Positions 1-8,353 of a stretch of 64,000 bases of DNA are shown in pieces. The DNA is from SFEL01 sp045603585. GTDB taxonomy: Bacteria; Bacillota; Clostridia; Christensenellales; CAG-138. The stretch spans positions 1 to 64,000 of the forward strand of contig JAZUMK010000002.1 of NCBI GenBank assembly GCA_045603585.1, written 5' to 3'. Position 1 is the first letter of the stretch. Every line of letters starts with the position of its first letter. Made by a program: the position numbers and the translations under genes. Below the pieces are notes generated by a model, which saw only the letters and a list, made by a program, of their open reading frames with translations, had not been told where the DNA came from and did not search any database.

Positions 1-95
1 TCGTAAAATCCAATACGGTATACGGTCTGCGTACCTATGACTATATTGTGATGGATGCGGAAAGTGTAAAAGAAGACGACTTAATTTTTGAATAA
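1..95 (+). CDS. C-terminal end of a probable HlyD-like protein (partial)
   Basis: The window opens inside a reading frame that encodes about 30 residues, ending ...GLRTYDYIVMDAESVKEDD..., with stop TAA at 93-95. Similar endings occur on the HlyD-like periplasmic-adaptor-type proteins encoded just upstream of yggS and sepF in many Clostridia; this identification rests on recalled resemblance plus gene order. The frame stops 12 bases before the yggS start, so the two are probably co-transcribed. The start lies outside the window. Confidence 0.45.
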   Translation, partial: VKSNTVYGLRTYDYIVMDAESVKEDDLIFE

Positions 96-107
96 TCAGG
101 TGAAAAC

Positions 108-809
108 ATGAGTGTAAAAGAAAACTATCAATCAGTTTTAAAAGAAGTAGAAGAAAGCATTTTAAAAAGCGGCAGAGTTGCAGGGGATGTCACATTAATT
201 GCTGTCAGTAAAACCAAGCCCGTAGAACTTTTACAGGAAGTATACGACTGCGGTTGCAGAGATTTCGGTGAAAATAAAGTGCAGGAGATTATGGATAAAT
301 ATGATGTGCTACCCAAAGATATCCGCAGGCATATGATCGGACACCTGCAGACAAATAAGGTAAAATATATTGTAGGAAACGGCGCGCTTATCCAGTCGTT
401 GGACAGGATGGAGCTTGCCAGGGAAATAAGCCGCATAGCATCCAACAAGGGAGTGATTCAGGATACCCTTGTTGAGGTAAATATCGGCGGCGAAGCTCAG
501 AAGGGCGGAATATCCACCGCTGAGCTTATTCCCTTTCTCGAGTTAGTTTCCGCTATGCCCAGTATAAGGGTAAAGGGACTTATGTGCGTTCCTCCGGCTG
601 TGGGACAGGACGAGGCGCGCAGGTACTTTGCCCGGATGCGCCGGCTCTTTGAGGATATCCGGGGTATGAATATGCCTGATGTGGATATGCTGGAGCTGTC
701 TATGGGTATGAGCGGGGATTATAAAGCAGCCGTATTGGAAGGCGCAACGATGGTCCGTGTGGGAACGGGCATATTCGGGGCGAGGCCCACGGCAGGGGCA
801 GGAGCGTAG
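108..809 (+). CDS. yggS: YggS family pyridoxal phosphate homeostasis protein
   Basis: The 233-residue product matches the single-domain PLP-binding YggS/PROSC family in length and motifs. It has the PLP lysine in AVSKTKP (Lys35), the GENKVQE block, the HMIGHLQTNK block and the C-terminal VGTGIFGAR phosphate-binding segment. The family is a TIM-barrel protein without known catalytic activity that buffers intracellular PLP and affects amino-acid and keto-acid balance. The ATG at 108 follows an AGGTG ribosome site. It precedes sepF and a divIVA-like gene, the usual division-cluster order of Gram-positive bacteria. Confidence 0.95.
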   Translation: MSVKENYQSVLKEVEESILKSGRVAGDVTLIAVSKTKPVELLQEVYDCGCRDFGENKVQEIMDKYDVLPKDIRRHMIGHLQTNKVKYIVGNGALIQSLDRMELAREISRIASNKGVIQDTLVEVNIGGEAQKGGISTAELIPFLELVSAMPSIRVKGLMCVPPAVGQDEARRYFARMRRLFEDIRGMNMPDVDMLELSMGMSGDYKAAVLEGATMVRVGTGIFGARPTAGAGA

Positions 810-855
810 AGAGATATAGCCTCCGCCTTCAAACGATCTGTTTTTCTCCAAGCGC

Positions 856-884
856 CAATTAAAAAACTAAAATCTTTTTAATTG
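856..884 (+). promoter_or_regulatory. AT-rich perfect inverted repeat before sepF
   Basis: CAATTAAAAA (856-865) and TTTTTAATTG (875-884) form a perfect 10-bp stem with a 9-base loop. It ends five bases before the sepF ribosome site (GGAGG, 889-893). It could be a weak terminator after yggS or an operator; the sequence alone does not decide. Confidence 0.5.
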
Positions 885-901
885 AAATGGAGGAAACAAC
901 A

Positions 902-1360
902 ATGGCAGGACTGCTCAATAAGCTCATGGATTTCATTGGCATCGAGGATGCCGAAATGGACGACGTTTACGAAGAGGATTACTTTGCTGACGATCGTACC
1001 GTAGCCGAGGATAATGTACTTAATCTTGGCAACCGCGGTAAGAAAAAGGCCGCTGCCGCCGGCAGCAGCAACGTGGTCAGCCTTCCCACAGCTGCACCCA
1101 TGAAGATGATGGTCTATCGTCCCGTAAGCTACGAGGATACCCAGAATATCATCGACAATCTTAAGAGCCGCAAGCCCGTAATCGTTAACATGGAAGAGCT
1201 TGAAATCGACTGCGCTCAGCGCATACTGGATTTCATGGCCGGTGCGATTTACGCTCTGGACGGCACTATCTACAAGATCTCCCGCGGTATCTTTGTCGTA
1301 GCTCCCACCAACTACGACGTTATCGGCAACGATGGCTACACCGATGTCGACATGATCTAA
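902..1360 (+). CDS. sepF: Cell division protein SepF
   Basis: The 152-residue product has the SepF layout: a short N-terminal membrane-targeting helix (MAGLLNKLMDFIG), an acidic linker and basic stretch, and a C-terminal domain (about residues 63-145) with the VYRPVSYEDTQ, KPVIVN and FMAGAIYALDGTIYKIS blocks. SepF polymerises, binds the FtsZ C-terminus and anchors the Z ring to the membrane in Gram-positive bacteria. I place the start at ATG 902, because GGAGG at 889-893 is correctly spaced for it; the in-frame ATG at 887 overlaps that site and is unlikely. Confidence 0.95.
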   Translation: MAGLLNKLMDFIGIEDAEMDDVYEEDYFADDRTVAEDNVLNLGNRGKKKAAAAGSSNVVSLPTAAPMKMMVYRPVSYEDTQNIIDNLKSRKPVIVNMEELEIDCAQRILDFMAGAIYALDGTIYKISRGIFVVAPTNYDVIGNDGYTDVDMI

Positions 1361-1438
1361 TATCCATCCGCAAAGGAGCAAGGTGCGGGGCGCATGCCGC
1401 CCCGCACAAATTCCATACTAACGGAGCGTTTATTCCCT

Positions 1439-1642
1439 ATGAAGATAAGCGATATTGCAAACCGAAAATTCAGCCGCGCCTTTATGGGCTACAATATCAT
1501 GGAAGTGGATGCATTTCTGGATGAGATAGCCAAGGATATAGAGCGCAGGGAACAGGACATAAAGCTATTGGAGCTGCGCAATGAGATGCTGATCGAGCGT
1601 CTGGCTGCAAGCGGAATATCCATGGCATCCGATAAGGACTGA
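1439..1642 (+). CDS. Short DivIVA-domain protein
   Basis: The 67-residue product starts MKISDIANRKFSRAFMGYN and continues with EVDAFLDEIAKDIE, which is the N-terminal membrane-binding DivIVA/GpsB motif, then a short coiled coil. Typical DivIVA proteins are two to three times longer with a long coiled-coil tail, so this one is reduced to little more than the lipid-binding head. ATG 1439 is preferred because the family motif begins there, although the GGAG at 1423-1426 is 12 bases away; an in-frame ATG at 1394 would add 15 unrelated residues. Location after sepF supports a division or polarity role. Confidence 0.75.
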   Translation: MKISDIANRKFSRAFMGYNIMEVDAFLDEIAKDIERREQDIKLLELRNEMLIERLAASGISMASDKD

Positions 1643-1655
1643 TAACCCAATACAC

Positions 1656-1687
1656 AAACCGGGAAGCCGAGCCGCCCCGGTTTTTTG
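1656..1687 (+). terminator. Rho-independent terminator of the yggS-sepF-divIVA cluster
   Basis: A stem of AAACCGGG (1656-1663) pairing with the CCCCGGTTT arm (1675-1683) is followed by a T-run. It lies 14 bases after the DivIVA-like stop codon. Confidence 0.75.
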
Positions 1688-1742
1688 TTTGCATATAATC
1701 TGCGGGATTGAATTATACCGCCGCATGCGGTAAAGTTAGGAT

Positions 1743-3653
1743 ATGAAAAACACTTATGAAAACTTCATGCCGGTATCCCGGGCGGATATGGAACAGCGGG
1801 GCATTGCCCAGCTGGATTTTGTGTATATAATCGGGGATGCGTATATTGACCATCCCAGCTTTGGCCCTGCCATAATAAGCCGCGTTTTGCAGGATAAGGG
1901 CTATACGGTAGGCATAATTTCCCAGCCGGACTGGCACAGCGCAGAGGATTTTAAAAGGCTGGGCAGGCCGAGGCTTGGCTTTTTGATAAGCTCCGGCAAT
2001 ATCGACTCCATGGTAAATCACTACACCGTGGCAAAAAAACGCCGCACAACCGATGCCTATACTCCCGGCGGGGAGATGGGCAGGAGGCCAGACAGGGCGG
2101 TTATTGTGTATGCCAACAGGGCAAGAGAAGCGTACAGGGGCGTGCCTATACTCATAGGCGGCATAGAGGCCAGTCTGCGCCGTTTTGCCCATTATGATTA
2201 CTGGGACGATAAGGTTCGCAGGAGCATACTCTGGGACAGCGGGGCAGACCTTCTGATGTACGGCATGGGGGAGCGGGTCATCGCCGAGGTGGCAGATGCG
2301 CTGGACGGCGGCCTTCCTGTGGAACAGATAACCTATATTCCCGGCACCTGCTGCAGGGTGAAGGAGCTGGACGCAGTATACGATTATCAGCTTATCCCGG
2401 GATACGATGAGGTATCCTCTGATAAAAAGGCATACTGTCAGGCATTTATGGCCCAGTATCGGGAGCAGGATGCAATTCGCGGCAAGCGGCTGGTGCAGCC
2501 CCATGGGGATGGGTATCTTGTGGCAAATCCTCCTGCGATGCCCCTTAGCGAAGCGGAGATGGATCACGTATACGGCCTGCCCTATACAAGGCAGCCCCAT
2601 CCTTCCTACAAGCAGCATATTCCCGCAATGGACGAGATAGAGTTTTCCATCACATCCTGCCGCGGATGCTTTGGTGCGTGCTCCTTCTGCGCCCTTACCT
2701 TCCATCAGGGCCGCGTGATACAGACCAGGAGCCATTCCTCCATAATAAGCGAGGCGAAGCTGCTTTCAGCTCAGCCCGGCTTCAAGGGCTATATTCACGA
2801 CGTGGGCGGCCCCACGGCAAACTTCCGTCAGCCTGCCTGCAAAAAGCAGCTGAAGCATGGTGTATGCCCGGATAAGCAGTGCCTTGCATATACGCCCTGT
2901 CCCAATATGCAGGCGGATCACAGGGACTATATAAAACTGCTGAGGGAGCTTCGCGAGCTGCCCGGCATAAAGAAGGTATTTGTCCGCTCCGGCATACGGT
3001 ATGACTATGCCATGTACGATAAATCCGATGCGTTCCTCAGGGAACTGGTGGAGCATCACGTCAGCGGCAGGCTGAAGGTCGCTCCGGAGCATGTGGATGA
3101 CAGGGTTTTGCAGCTTATGGGCAAGCCTTCCAGACAGCTGTATGACAGATTTGTTCAGAAGTACGAGAATCTCAACAGGCGCATGGGCAAGGATCAGTAC
3201 CTTGTGCCGTACCTTATGAGTTCCCATCCGGGAAGCGATTTAATCAGCGCCGTGGAGCTTGCGGAATATCTGCATAAAACAGGTCAGCGGCCGGAGCAGG
3301 TGCAGGATTTTTATCCTACTCCCGGTACGCTTTCCACATGCATGTACCATACCGGTTACGATCCCCGCACAATGGAAAAGGTGTATGTGCCAAAGGACAG
3401 GCATGAAAAGGAAATGCAGCGGGCGCTGATGCAGTATTTCATGCCCCAATACAGGGAAAAGGCGCGGCAGGCGCTGATAAAGGCAAACCGTGAAGACCTG
3501 ATAGGCACAGGCAAGCACTGTCTTGTTCCCCCACGCAGGGAGGAAAGACCGCAGCAGAGGGATAATTCAGTCCGAAGGGACAAGGCGGCGGCTAAGCCAA
3601 AAGGAAGGGCGCAGGATAAGAAGCCTCCTCAGAAAAAGAAACGCATAAGATAA
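1743..3653 (+). CDS. YgiQ family radical SAM protein
   Basis: The 636-residue product has the YgiQ/UPF0313 layout: an N-terminal domain (DAYIDHPSFGPAIISRVLQ), a radical SAM core with the cluster motif CRGCFGACSFC near residues 306-316, and conserved downstream blocks such as PGTLSTCMYHTG. The family carries a 4Fe-4S cluster and uses S-adenosylmethionine; its substrate is not established. The last 50 or so residues are a basic, low-complexity tail rich in Lys, Arg and Gln. It is a single gene, flanked by terminators on both sides. Confidence 0.93.
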   Translation: MKNTYENFMPVSRADMEQRGIAQLDFVYIIGDAYIDHPSFGPAIISRVLQDKGYTVGIISQPDWHSAEDFKRLGRPRLGFLISSGNIDSMVNHYTVAKKRRTTDAYTPGGEMGRRPDRAVIVYANRAREAYRGVPILIGGIEASLRRFAHYDYWDDKVRRSILWDSGADLLMYGMGERVIAEVADALDGGLPVEQITYIPGTCCRVKELDAVYDYQLIPGYDEVSSDKKAYCQAFMAQYREQDAIRGKRLVQPHGDGYLVANPPAMPLSEAEMDHVYGLPYTRQPHPSYKQHIPAMDEIEFSITSCRGCFGACSFCALTFHQGRVIQTRSHSSIISEAKLLSAQPGFKGYIHDVGGPTANFRQPACKKQLKHGVCPDKQCLAYTPCPNMQADHRDYIKLLRELRELPGIKKVFVRSGIRYDYAMYDKSDAFLRELVEHHVSGRLKVAPEHVDDRVLQLMGKPSRQLYDRFVQKYENLNRRMGKDQYLVPYLMSSHPGSDLISAVELAEYLHKTGQRPEQVQDFYPTPGTLSTCMYHTGYDPRTMEKVYVPKDRHEKEMQRALMQYFMPQYREKARQALIKANREDLIGTGKHCLVPPRREERPQQRDNSVRRDKAAAKPKGRAQDKKPPQKKKRIR

Positions 3654-3664
3654 GCACAAACAAA

Positions 3665-3699
3665 AATGAGCCGGGATCATTCCGGCTCATTGATATTTT
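3665..3699 (+). terminator. Hairpin terminator after ygiQ-like gene
   Basis: AATGAGCCGG (3665-3674) and CCGGCTCATT (3682-3691) form a perfect 10-bp stem with a 7-base loop, followed by a weak T-rich run (GATATTTTG). Confidence 0.65.
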
Positions 3700-3742
3700 G
3701 TGTCAATTCGGGCAAAAGTAATAACAAAAGGGGGCGACATAA

Positions 3743-3880
3743 ATGACAAGGAAAAAGACGCTGTGGCTTATTCTGGCCATAGGCATAGCTGCCCTGATGG
3801 CGGCCTTTGGGCTGCTGTACGGCGGCGGAGAGGATAAGACCCACGAGGGCGCCCGTTTTGTATGGGCGCAGGTCAATTAA
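3743..3880 (+). CDS. Small single-pass membrane protein, unknown
   Basis: A 45-codon frame begins with ATG at 3743, after the purine-rich site AAAGGGGGCG. It encodes a basic N-terminus (MTRKKT), one hydrophobic helix (about residues 7-26) and a short polar tail (GEDKTHEGARFVWAQVN). It ends TAA at 3880 and shares its last four bases with the stop of the convergent P-II-like gene. I do not recognise the family; the good ribosome site and membrane-protein shape make it a plausible gene. Confidence 0.5.
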   Translation: MTRKKTLWLILAIGIAALMAAFGLLYGGGEDKTHEGARFVWAQVN

Positions 3881-4566
3881 TCCTCCTGATCCTCCTCTGC
3901 GGTGCGTATACCGGCGACGGCTTCCACAGGCAGGGAGAACATAACGGTGCGGGCGGGAGATTTGGCTCCTGCCTTTTGTATTATGGATGTCATTATATCG
4001 GTGCGCTTATCTGTGGGAACAACGATATAAACCATGTCCTTTTCTTCGGCGATGGATACGCCGAAGAACTTGGCGCGCTGCTCACCCAGAGTGCCCTTTG
4101 CGTGGACGATAGTGCCGCCGGCGGCTCCTGCCTCGCAGGCAGCGTCCATTATTATATCGGTGTGGCCGCGCTCGGCTATGGCAACGATGAGAGAATGCTT
4201 GCTTTCTTTCATTTTCTTTACCTCGTCTCCTGTGAAGATATCCTCGGTGCAGAGTGCCCTGAGAGCGATCGCTCCGCCGATACACTCAATATTGATGCAG
4301 AATACTATACCGGTGTTTGGCGCGTCTATGTGCATCTCGCTGCGAAGATGCCGCAGTATGTAGCTGACGCGGCCGGAGGGAACAACGCAGCACAGCAGCT
4401 GCTTATCCTTGCGCTCCAGGCCCAGCATATCCAATAGCTTTTTGCGGGCGGAGCCTTCGCAGTGGGTGCTGTATACTATGCCGGCGCCGTTGTGACGGAA
4501 AAAGTCTATATACTCTTCCGCAAGACTCTGGCGTACTATGGCCGTTACCATGCTGTATCCGTTCAT
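3877..4566 (-). CDS. Tandem P-II-like regulatory protein (two domains)
   Basis: The 229-residue product contains two successive P-II-like alpha/beta units: residues about 4-105 (MVTAIVRQSLAEEYIDFF ... VSYILRHL) and 124-220 (HSLIVAIAERGHTDIIMDAA ... AKGTLGEQRAKFFGVS ... YIVVP). The second has a T-loop-like segment and a C-terminal strand similar to nitrogen-regulatory P-II proteins; the first is more diverged. P-II proteins bind nucleotides and small effectors and gate membrane transporters. The gene follows the DUF1538 membrane protein by 11 bases with AAGGAGG as ribosome site, so it is likely its cytosolic regulator; that functional link is inferred. Confidence 0.8.
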   Translation of the reverse strand: MNGYSMVTAIVRQSLAEEYIDFFRHNGAGIVYSTHCEGSARKKLLDMLGLERKDKQLLCCVVPSGRVSYILRHLRSEMHIDAPNTGIVFCINIECIGGAIALRALCTEDIFTGDEVKKMKESKHSLIVAIAERGHTDIIMDAACEAGAAGGTIVHAKGTLGEQRAKFFGVSIAEEKDMVYIVVPTDKRTDIMTSIIQKAGAKSPARTVMFSLPVEAVAGIRTAEEDQED

Positions 4567-4577
4567 TGCTTTCCTCC

Positions 4578-6119
4578 TTAATCAAACATGATGATGAGCT
4601 CTTCGTCAAAATCAAAGGTTTCCTGGATTTCTTCAGGCTCTGCAGTTTGGGCAGCCAGCTTGGTCTTGCGCTTGTAGATGAGGCCAAGTATCTGGATGGT
4701 GATAAGGGGCGTCATGGCTACCATTGCAACCACGCCGAATGCGTCCTGAGAAACATTGCCGCCCACCGCGCTGCAAAGCCCCATGGCGAGAGGCAGGAGG
4801 AATGTGGCGGTCATGGGGCCGGAGGCCACGCCGCCGGAGTCAAAGGCGATGGCGGTGAACATGGGGGGAACAAAGAAACACAGCACGAGGGCCAGACCAT
4901 AGCCCGGAATAAGCAGCCACATTATGGGCAGCCCGGTCAGCACTCTGGTCATGGCAAGCCCCACGGATATGGCTACGCCTATGGAAAGGCTAAGGCTCAT
5001 TGCCTTCTTGGGGATGGTACCCTCGGTCATGTCGTATACCTGTTTGTTGAGAACGTGAACCGCAGGCTCCGCGGCGACGATAAAGTAGCCCAGCAGCATG
5101 CCGATGGGAACGATTATCCATTTATAGCGCAATACGCCTATAAGCTCGCCAAGATAATTTCCAACCGGCATAAATCCAACATTTGCGCCGGTGAGGAACA
5201 GCACGAGGCCGATGTAGGTATACAGCATACCCACACAGGCGCGGACAAGCTCATTGCCCCTCATGCGGGACTTGGGTATCTGAAACACGGCAAAAATGCC
5301 TGCGATGGGCAGGAAGGCCATGGCTACTTCACGGAAATATTCCGGGAAAGCATGGGCAAACAGCTGCCACAGCTCCATGGAATTGCTTATTTCGGGAACG
5401 ATGAAGGGCTCATACGCACCGCCCTCGGTTTTGTACAGCAGGCCAAGTATCATTACTGCCACGATGGGGCCGACGGAGCAGAGGGCAATAAGGCCAAAGC
5501 TGTCCTCATCGGCGCGGCTGTCGCTTCGGACGGAGGAAACGCCGACGCCCAGCGCCATTATAAAGGGCACGGTCATGGGGCCGGTGGTAACGCCGCCTGA
5601 GTCAAAGGCGGTGGAGAGATAATCCCGGGGAACAAAGAATGCCAGAATGAACAGCACGCCGTAAAAGCCCATCAGCAGCCAGCGCAGGGAAATATTAAAG
5701 AATATCCTCAGCATGGCCAGCACAAGGAAAAGGCCAACGCCAAGGGCGACCGCCCATATTATGACGGGATTGGGAATATTTGGTACCTGCTGAGCCAGAA
5801 CCATAAGGTCAGGCTCAGATACGGTTATAAATATACCCACCGCAAGGCTGACCAGAAGGATTATCCAGAGCTTTCTTGAGCGAGACATTACCGAGCCTAT
5901 ATGCTCGCCGATTCTGGACATGGCCATATCCGCGCCAAGGGAGAAAAGGCCCATGCCAATTATAAGGAAGCAGGCTCCGGTTATGAAAGCCAGCATAACG
6001 CTGCTGGGAACAGGTGCTATGAAAAAGCACAGCAGGAATATTACTGCTGTAACCGGAAGAACGGACTTGAGGGATTCTGCCAGTTTTTCCGGCAAAACCG
6101 TACGGAGAATGTTTCTCAC
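4578..6119 (-). CDS. DUF1538 family multi-pass membrane protein
   Basis: The 513-residue product is an integral membrane protein with about a dozen hydrophobic helices and two homologous halves. The repeat is visible as FDSGGVTTGPMT at residues 172-183 and FDSGGVASGPMT at 426-437, each following a helix-FFVP segment, and as SEPDLMVLAQQV (101) against AEPAVHVLNKQV (350). This two-fold layout is typical of DUF1538 proteins and resembles inverted-repeat transporters. The substrate is unknown. The C-terminus is acidic. It forms a two-gene operon with the P-II-like gene. ATG 6119 is preceded by AGAAAGGAGGG. Confidence 0.88.
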   Translation of the reverse strand: MRNILRTVLPEKLAESLKSVLPVTAVIFLLCFFIAPVPSSVMLAFITGACFLIIGMGLFSLGADMAMSRIGEHIGSVMSRSRKLWIILLVSLAVGIFITVSEPDLMVLAQQVPNIPNPVIIWAVALGVGLFLVLAMLRIFFNISLRWLLMGFYGVLFILAFFVPRDYLSTAFDSGGVTTGPMTVPFIMALGVGVSSVRSDSRADEDSFGLIALCSVGPIVAVMILGLLYKTEGGAYEPFIVPEISNSMELWQLFAHAFPEYFREVAMAFLPIAGIFAVFQIPKSRMRGNELVRACVGMLYTYIGLVLFLTGANVGFMPVGNYLGELIGVLRYKWIIVPIGMLLGYFIVAAEPAVHVLNKQVYDMTEGTIPKKAMSLSLSIGVAISVGLAMTRVLTGLPIMWLLIPGYGLALVLCFFVPPMFTAIAFDSGGVASGPMTATFLLPLAMGLCSAVGGNVSQDAFGVVAMVAMTPLITIQILGLIYKRKTKLAAQTAEPEEIQETFDFDEELIIMFD

Positions 6120-6246
6120 TGACCCAAGACCCTCCTTTCTGCAGATGCGTAAATACTTAATTTATCTTAACTTATTTATACTGCCAAGACAACACCAGGC
6201 AGCGCAAATTGCGCTGATTTAACGAAAATTTAGCACTTGCACGTGA

Positions 6247-6277
6247 GCGAATAATTAGTATTGTACTGCACAGAATA
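6247..6277 (+). promoter_or_regulatory. Candidate forespore (sigma-G-type) promoter for spoVA
   Basis: GCGAATA (6247-6253) and CAGAATA (6271-6277), 17 bases apart, resemble the sigma-G elements (about TGAATA and CATACTA). In Bacillus the spoVA operon is read by sigma-G; that knowledge motivated the search. The match is partial, and no good sigma-A promoter is seen nearby in this orientation. Confidence 0.35.
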
Positions 6278-6305
6278 AGGAGCAAATACAAAAAAGGGGA
6301 AGTAT

Positions 6306-6446
6306 ATGCTGAACAGGGCAAATGACAGGGCGGTAATGCCCAAGATGGAGCTGATACCCCGGGAAGAGCGGGAGCAGCAGGAGATACGGTATATGGGATA
6401 TGCCGAAAGACTTCGCTTCAGGGAGGCAAAGGATTGTGGCAAATAA
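6306..6446 (+). CDS. Small basic/acidic protein upstream of spoVAC
   Basis: A 46-codon frame begins ATG at 6306 after AAAAAGGGGAAG and ends TAA at 6446. Its product is highly charged (KMELIPREEREQQE...YAERLRFREAKDCGK) and has no membrane segment. It overlaps the GTG start of spoVAC by 11 bases, which suggests translational coupling. I do not recognise a family; its position suggests a spore-specific accessory or simply a leader peptide. Confidence 0.5.
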   Translation: MLNRANDRAVMPKMELIPREEREQQEIRYMGYAERLRFREAKDCGK

Positions 6447-6894
6447 AAATATAACGCCGGAGCAGAAGGAATATCAGCAGCACGTAAAGGACAGGATGCC
6501 CCGCAGCAAAACCTTCAGCCAGTGCGTCAGGGCATTTATTTCCGGAGGCATCATATGCTGTATTGGCCAGCTTGTGCGGAACATGGGGGAAACTTTGCTG
6601 ATGCTGAATGAAAAGGACACGGCGGCATTTACCGCCATAGTTATGGTATTTCTGGGGGCAAGCCTCACCGGCTTTGGGGTATATGACAAAATAGGCGCAT
6701 GGTCGGGAGCGGGCTCCATCGTGCCCATTACCGGTTTTGCAAATTCAATTGTATCTCCGGCAATGGAGTTCAAGCGTGAAGGCTTTATTACCGGCACAGC
6801 GGCAAAGATGTTTACCATAGCGGGGCCGGTATTGGTATACGGCGTGGGCAGCTCTGTATTGGCAGGGCTGATATATGCCCTGCTTAAACCATAG
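6436..6894 (+). CDS. spoVAC: Stage V sporulation protein AC
   Basis: The product (152 residues from GTG 6436) has the SpoVAC pattern: a charged N-terminus, the RAFISGGIICCIGQ helix, LTGFGVYDKIGAWSGAGSIVPITGFANS, and a C-terminal hydrophobic helix. SpoVAC is an inner spore-membrane channel protein required for dipicolinic acid movement. I choose GTG 6436, ten bases after GGGAGG, because the protein then begins MANKNITPEQ like its relatives; an upstream in-frame ATG at 6400 has no ribosome site. It is the first of three spoVA genes. Confidence 0.93.
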   Translation: MANKNITPEQKEYQQHVKDRMPRSKTFSQCVRAFISGGIICCIGQLVRNMGETLLMLNEKDTAAFTAIVMVFLGASLTGFGVYDKIGAWSGAGSIVPITGFANSIVSPAMEFKREGFITGTAAKMFTIAGPVLVYGVGSSVLAGLIYALLKP

Positions 6895-6904
6895 GAGGTA
6901 AAAC

Positions 6905-7948
6905 ATGGATAACCTTATGCATGGTAAACGCATGGGAAGGCAAACCCTGATATTTTCCAATCCCGGCGCGGTAATAAGCAGCGCTGTAATTGCAGGCCCG
7001 CTGGAAGGCAGGGGACCGCTGGGCAGCTGCTTTGATATTGTGCTGGAGGAGGACACCTGGGGAGAGGACAGCTGGGAAAAGGCGGAGCGCAAGATGTTTG
7101 AGCAGGCTGTACGCACCGCAATGGATAAGGCCGGGCTGAAGGCACAGGATATGGATTGTCTGCTGGGCGGAGATCTGCTGAATCAGATAATATCAGCAAA
7201 TTTTGCTGCGCGGGAGCTGAAGCTGCCGTTCTTAGGATTGTACGGCGCGTGCTCGACCATGGCAGAATCGCTGCTGATCGGCGGCATGCTTCTGGACGGA
7301 GGATATGCGCAGTGTGTTGCATGTACAGCCGCCAGCCATTTTTCCACAGCGGAGCGGCAATACAGAAATCCCCTTGAAATGGGCGGACAGACCACGCCCA
7401 CAGCTCAGCGCACAGTTACCGGCGCAGGCTGCAGCATAGCGGCGGGCAGCGGCTATAACGGAGACCGGATATACGGAAATGTATTCATCACCGCGGGCAC
7501 GATAGGCCGGGTCACAGACCTTGGCATAACCGATGCAAACAATATGGGGGCGGCAATGGCACCTGCGGCGGCAGATACCCTTGCGGCGCACCTGAGCGAT
7601 ACCGGACGGGGCGTGATGGATTACGACCTGATAGTAACCGGCGATCTGGGCAGATTCGGCAGCGAAATGTTTTTGGATCTTTGCAGGGATAAGGGGATAG
7701 ATCTGCAGGGGCGGCATATGGATTGCGGCAATGAGATATTCTCGCAGGAGCAGAAGGTGGATTGCGGCGGCAGCGGCTGCGGGTGCAGCGCATCTGTGTT
7801 AAACGGATATTTGCTGGAGCGGATAGAAAAGGGAGAACTGCGCCGCATATTTTTTATGGCCACAGGCGCGCTGCTGAGCCCCACAAGCTCAATGCAGAGC
7901 GAAAGTATACCCGGCATAGCACACGGCGTGGTGCTGGAAAGGAAATAG
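6905..7948 (+). CDS. spoVAD: Stage V sporulation protein AD
   Basis: The 347-residue product has the thiolase-like SpoVAD fold with GRQTLIFSNPGAVISSAVIAG at the start, GPLGSCFDIVLEED, the LYGACSTMAESL block and PTSSMQSESIPGIAHGVVLE at the end. SpoVAD is a peripheral inner-membrane protein of the forespore that binds dipicolinic acid during loading of the spore core. Start ATG 6905 has the strong site AGGAGG. It lies 10 bases after spoVAC and two bases before spoVAE. Confidence 0.97.
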   Translation: MDNLMHGKRMGRQTLIFSNPGAVISSAVIAGPLEGRGPLGSCFDIVLEEDTWGEDSWEKAERKMFEQAVRTAMDKAGLKAQDMDCLLGGDLLNQIISANFAARELKLPFLGLYGACSTMAESLLIGGMLLDGGYAQCVACTAASHFSTAERQYRNPLEMGGQTTPTAQRTVTGAGCSIAAGSGYNGDRIYGNVFITAGTIGRVTDLGITDANNMGAAMAPAAADTLAAHLSDTGRGVMDYDLIVTGDLGRFGSEMFLDLCRDKGIDLQGRHMDCGNEIFSQEQKVDCGGSGCGCSASVLNGYLLERIEKGELRRIFFMATGALLSPTSSMQSESIPGIAHGVVLERK

Positions 7949-7950
7949 CT

Positions 7951-8307
7951 ATGGAATATGTCTGGGCTTTTGTGATCGGCGGCGGCATATGCGTAATAGG
8001 TCAGCTGCTGCTGAGTCTTACCCGGCTTACACCGGCCCGTATACTGGTGATATTCGTAACTGTGGGAGTGGCGCTGTCTGCCCTTGGTGTATATGAGCCG
8101 CTGGTGGAGCTTGCGGGGGCAGGAGCAACCGTTCCCCTTACGGGATTCGGTTATTCTCTGGGCAAAGGGGCAATAGAGGCGGTACAGGAAAAGGGCATAC
8201 TGGGCGCATTTACAGGGGGGATCACCGCCACGGCAGGCGGCGTTGCTGCGGCAATAGTATTCGGGTATCTGTTTGCACTGATATGCACTCCGAAGACAAA
8301 GATGTAA
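7951..8307 (+). CDS. spoVAE: Stage V sporulation protein AE
   Basis: The 118-residue product is a small hydrophobic protein with VWAFVIGGGICVIGQLL, GVYEPLVELAGAGATVPLTGFGYSLGKG and a C-terminal GGVAAAIVFGYLFALI helix, matching SpoVAE (SpoVAEb type). It acts with SpoVAC and SpoVAD in dipicolinic acid transport. It starts at ATG 7951, immediately after the spoVAD stop, with GGAAAGGA as ribosome site. No spoVAF or ger gene follows; the operon ends here at a terminator. Confidence 0.95.
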   Translation: MEYVWAFVIGGGICVIGQLLLSLTRLTPARILVIFVTVGVALSALGVYEPLVELAGAGATVPLTGFGYSLGKGAIEAVQEKGILGAFTGGITATAGGVAAAIVFGYLFALICTPKTKM

Positions 8308-8317
8308 AGCAAAATAA

Positions 8318-8345
8318 AAAGTCCGGCAAAAGCCGGACTTTTTTG
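8318..8345. terminator. Bidirectional terminator between spoVAE and vanW-like gene
   Basis: AAAGTCCGGC (8318-8327) and GCCGGACTTT (8332-8341) form a perfect stem with an AAAA loop, with an A-run before and a T-run after. It separates two convergent genes. Confidence 0.9.
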
Positions 8346-8353
8346 TGTGCGGT

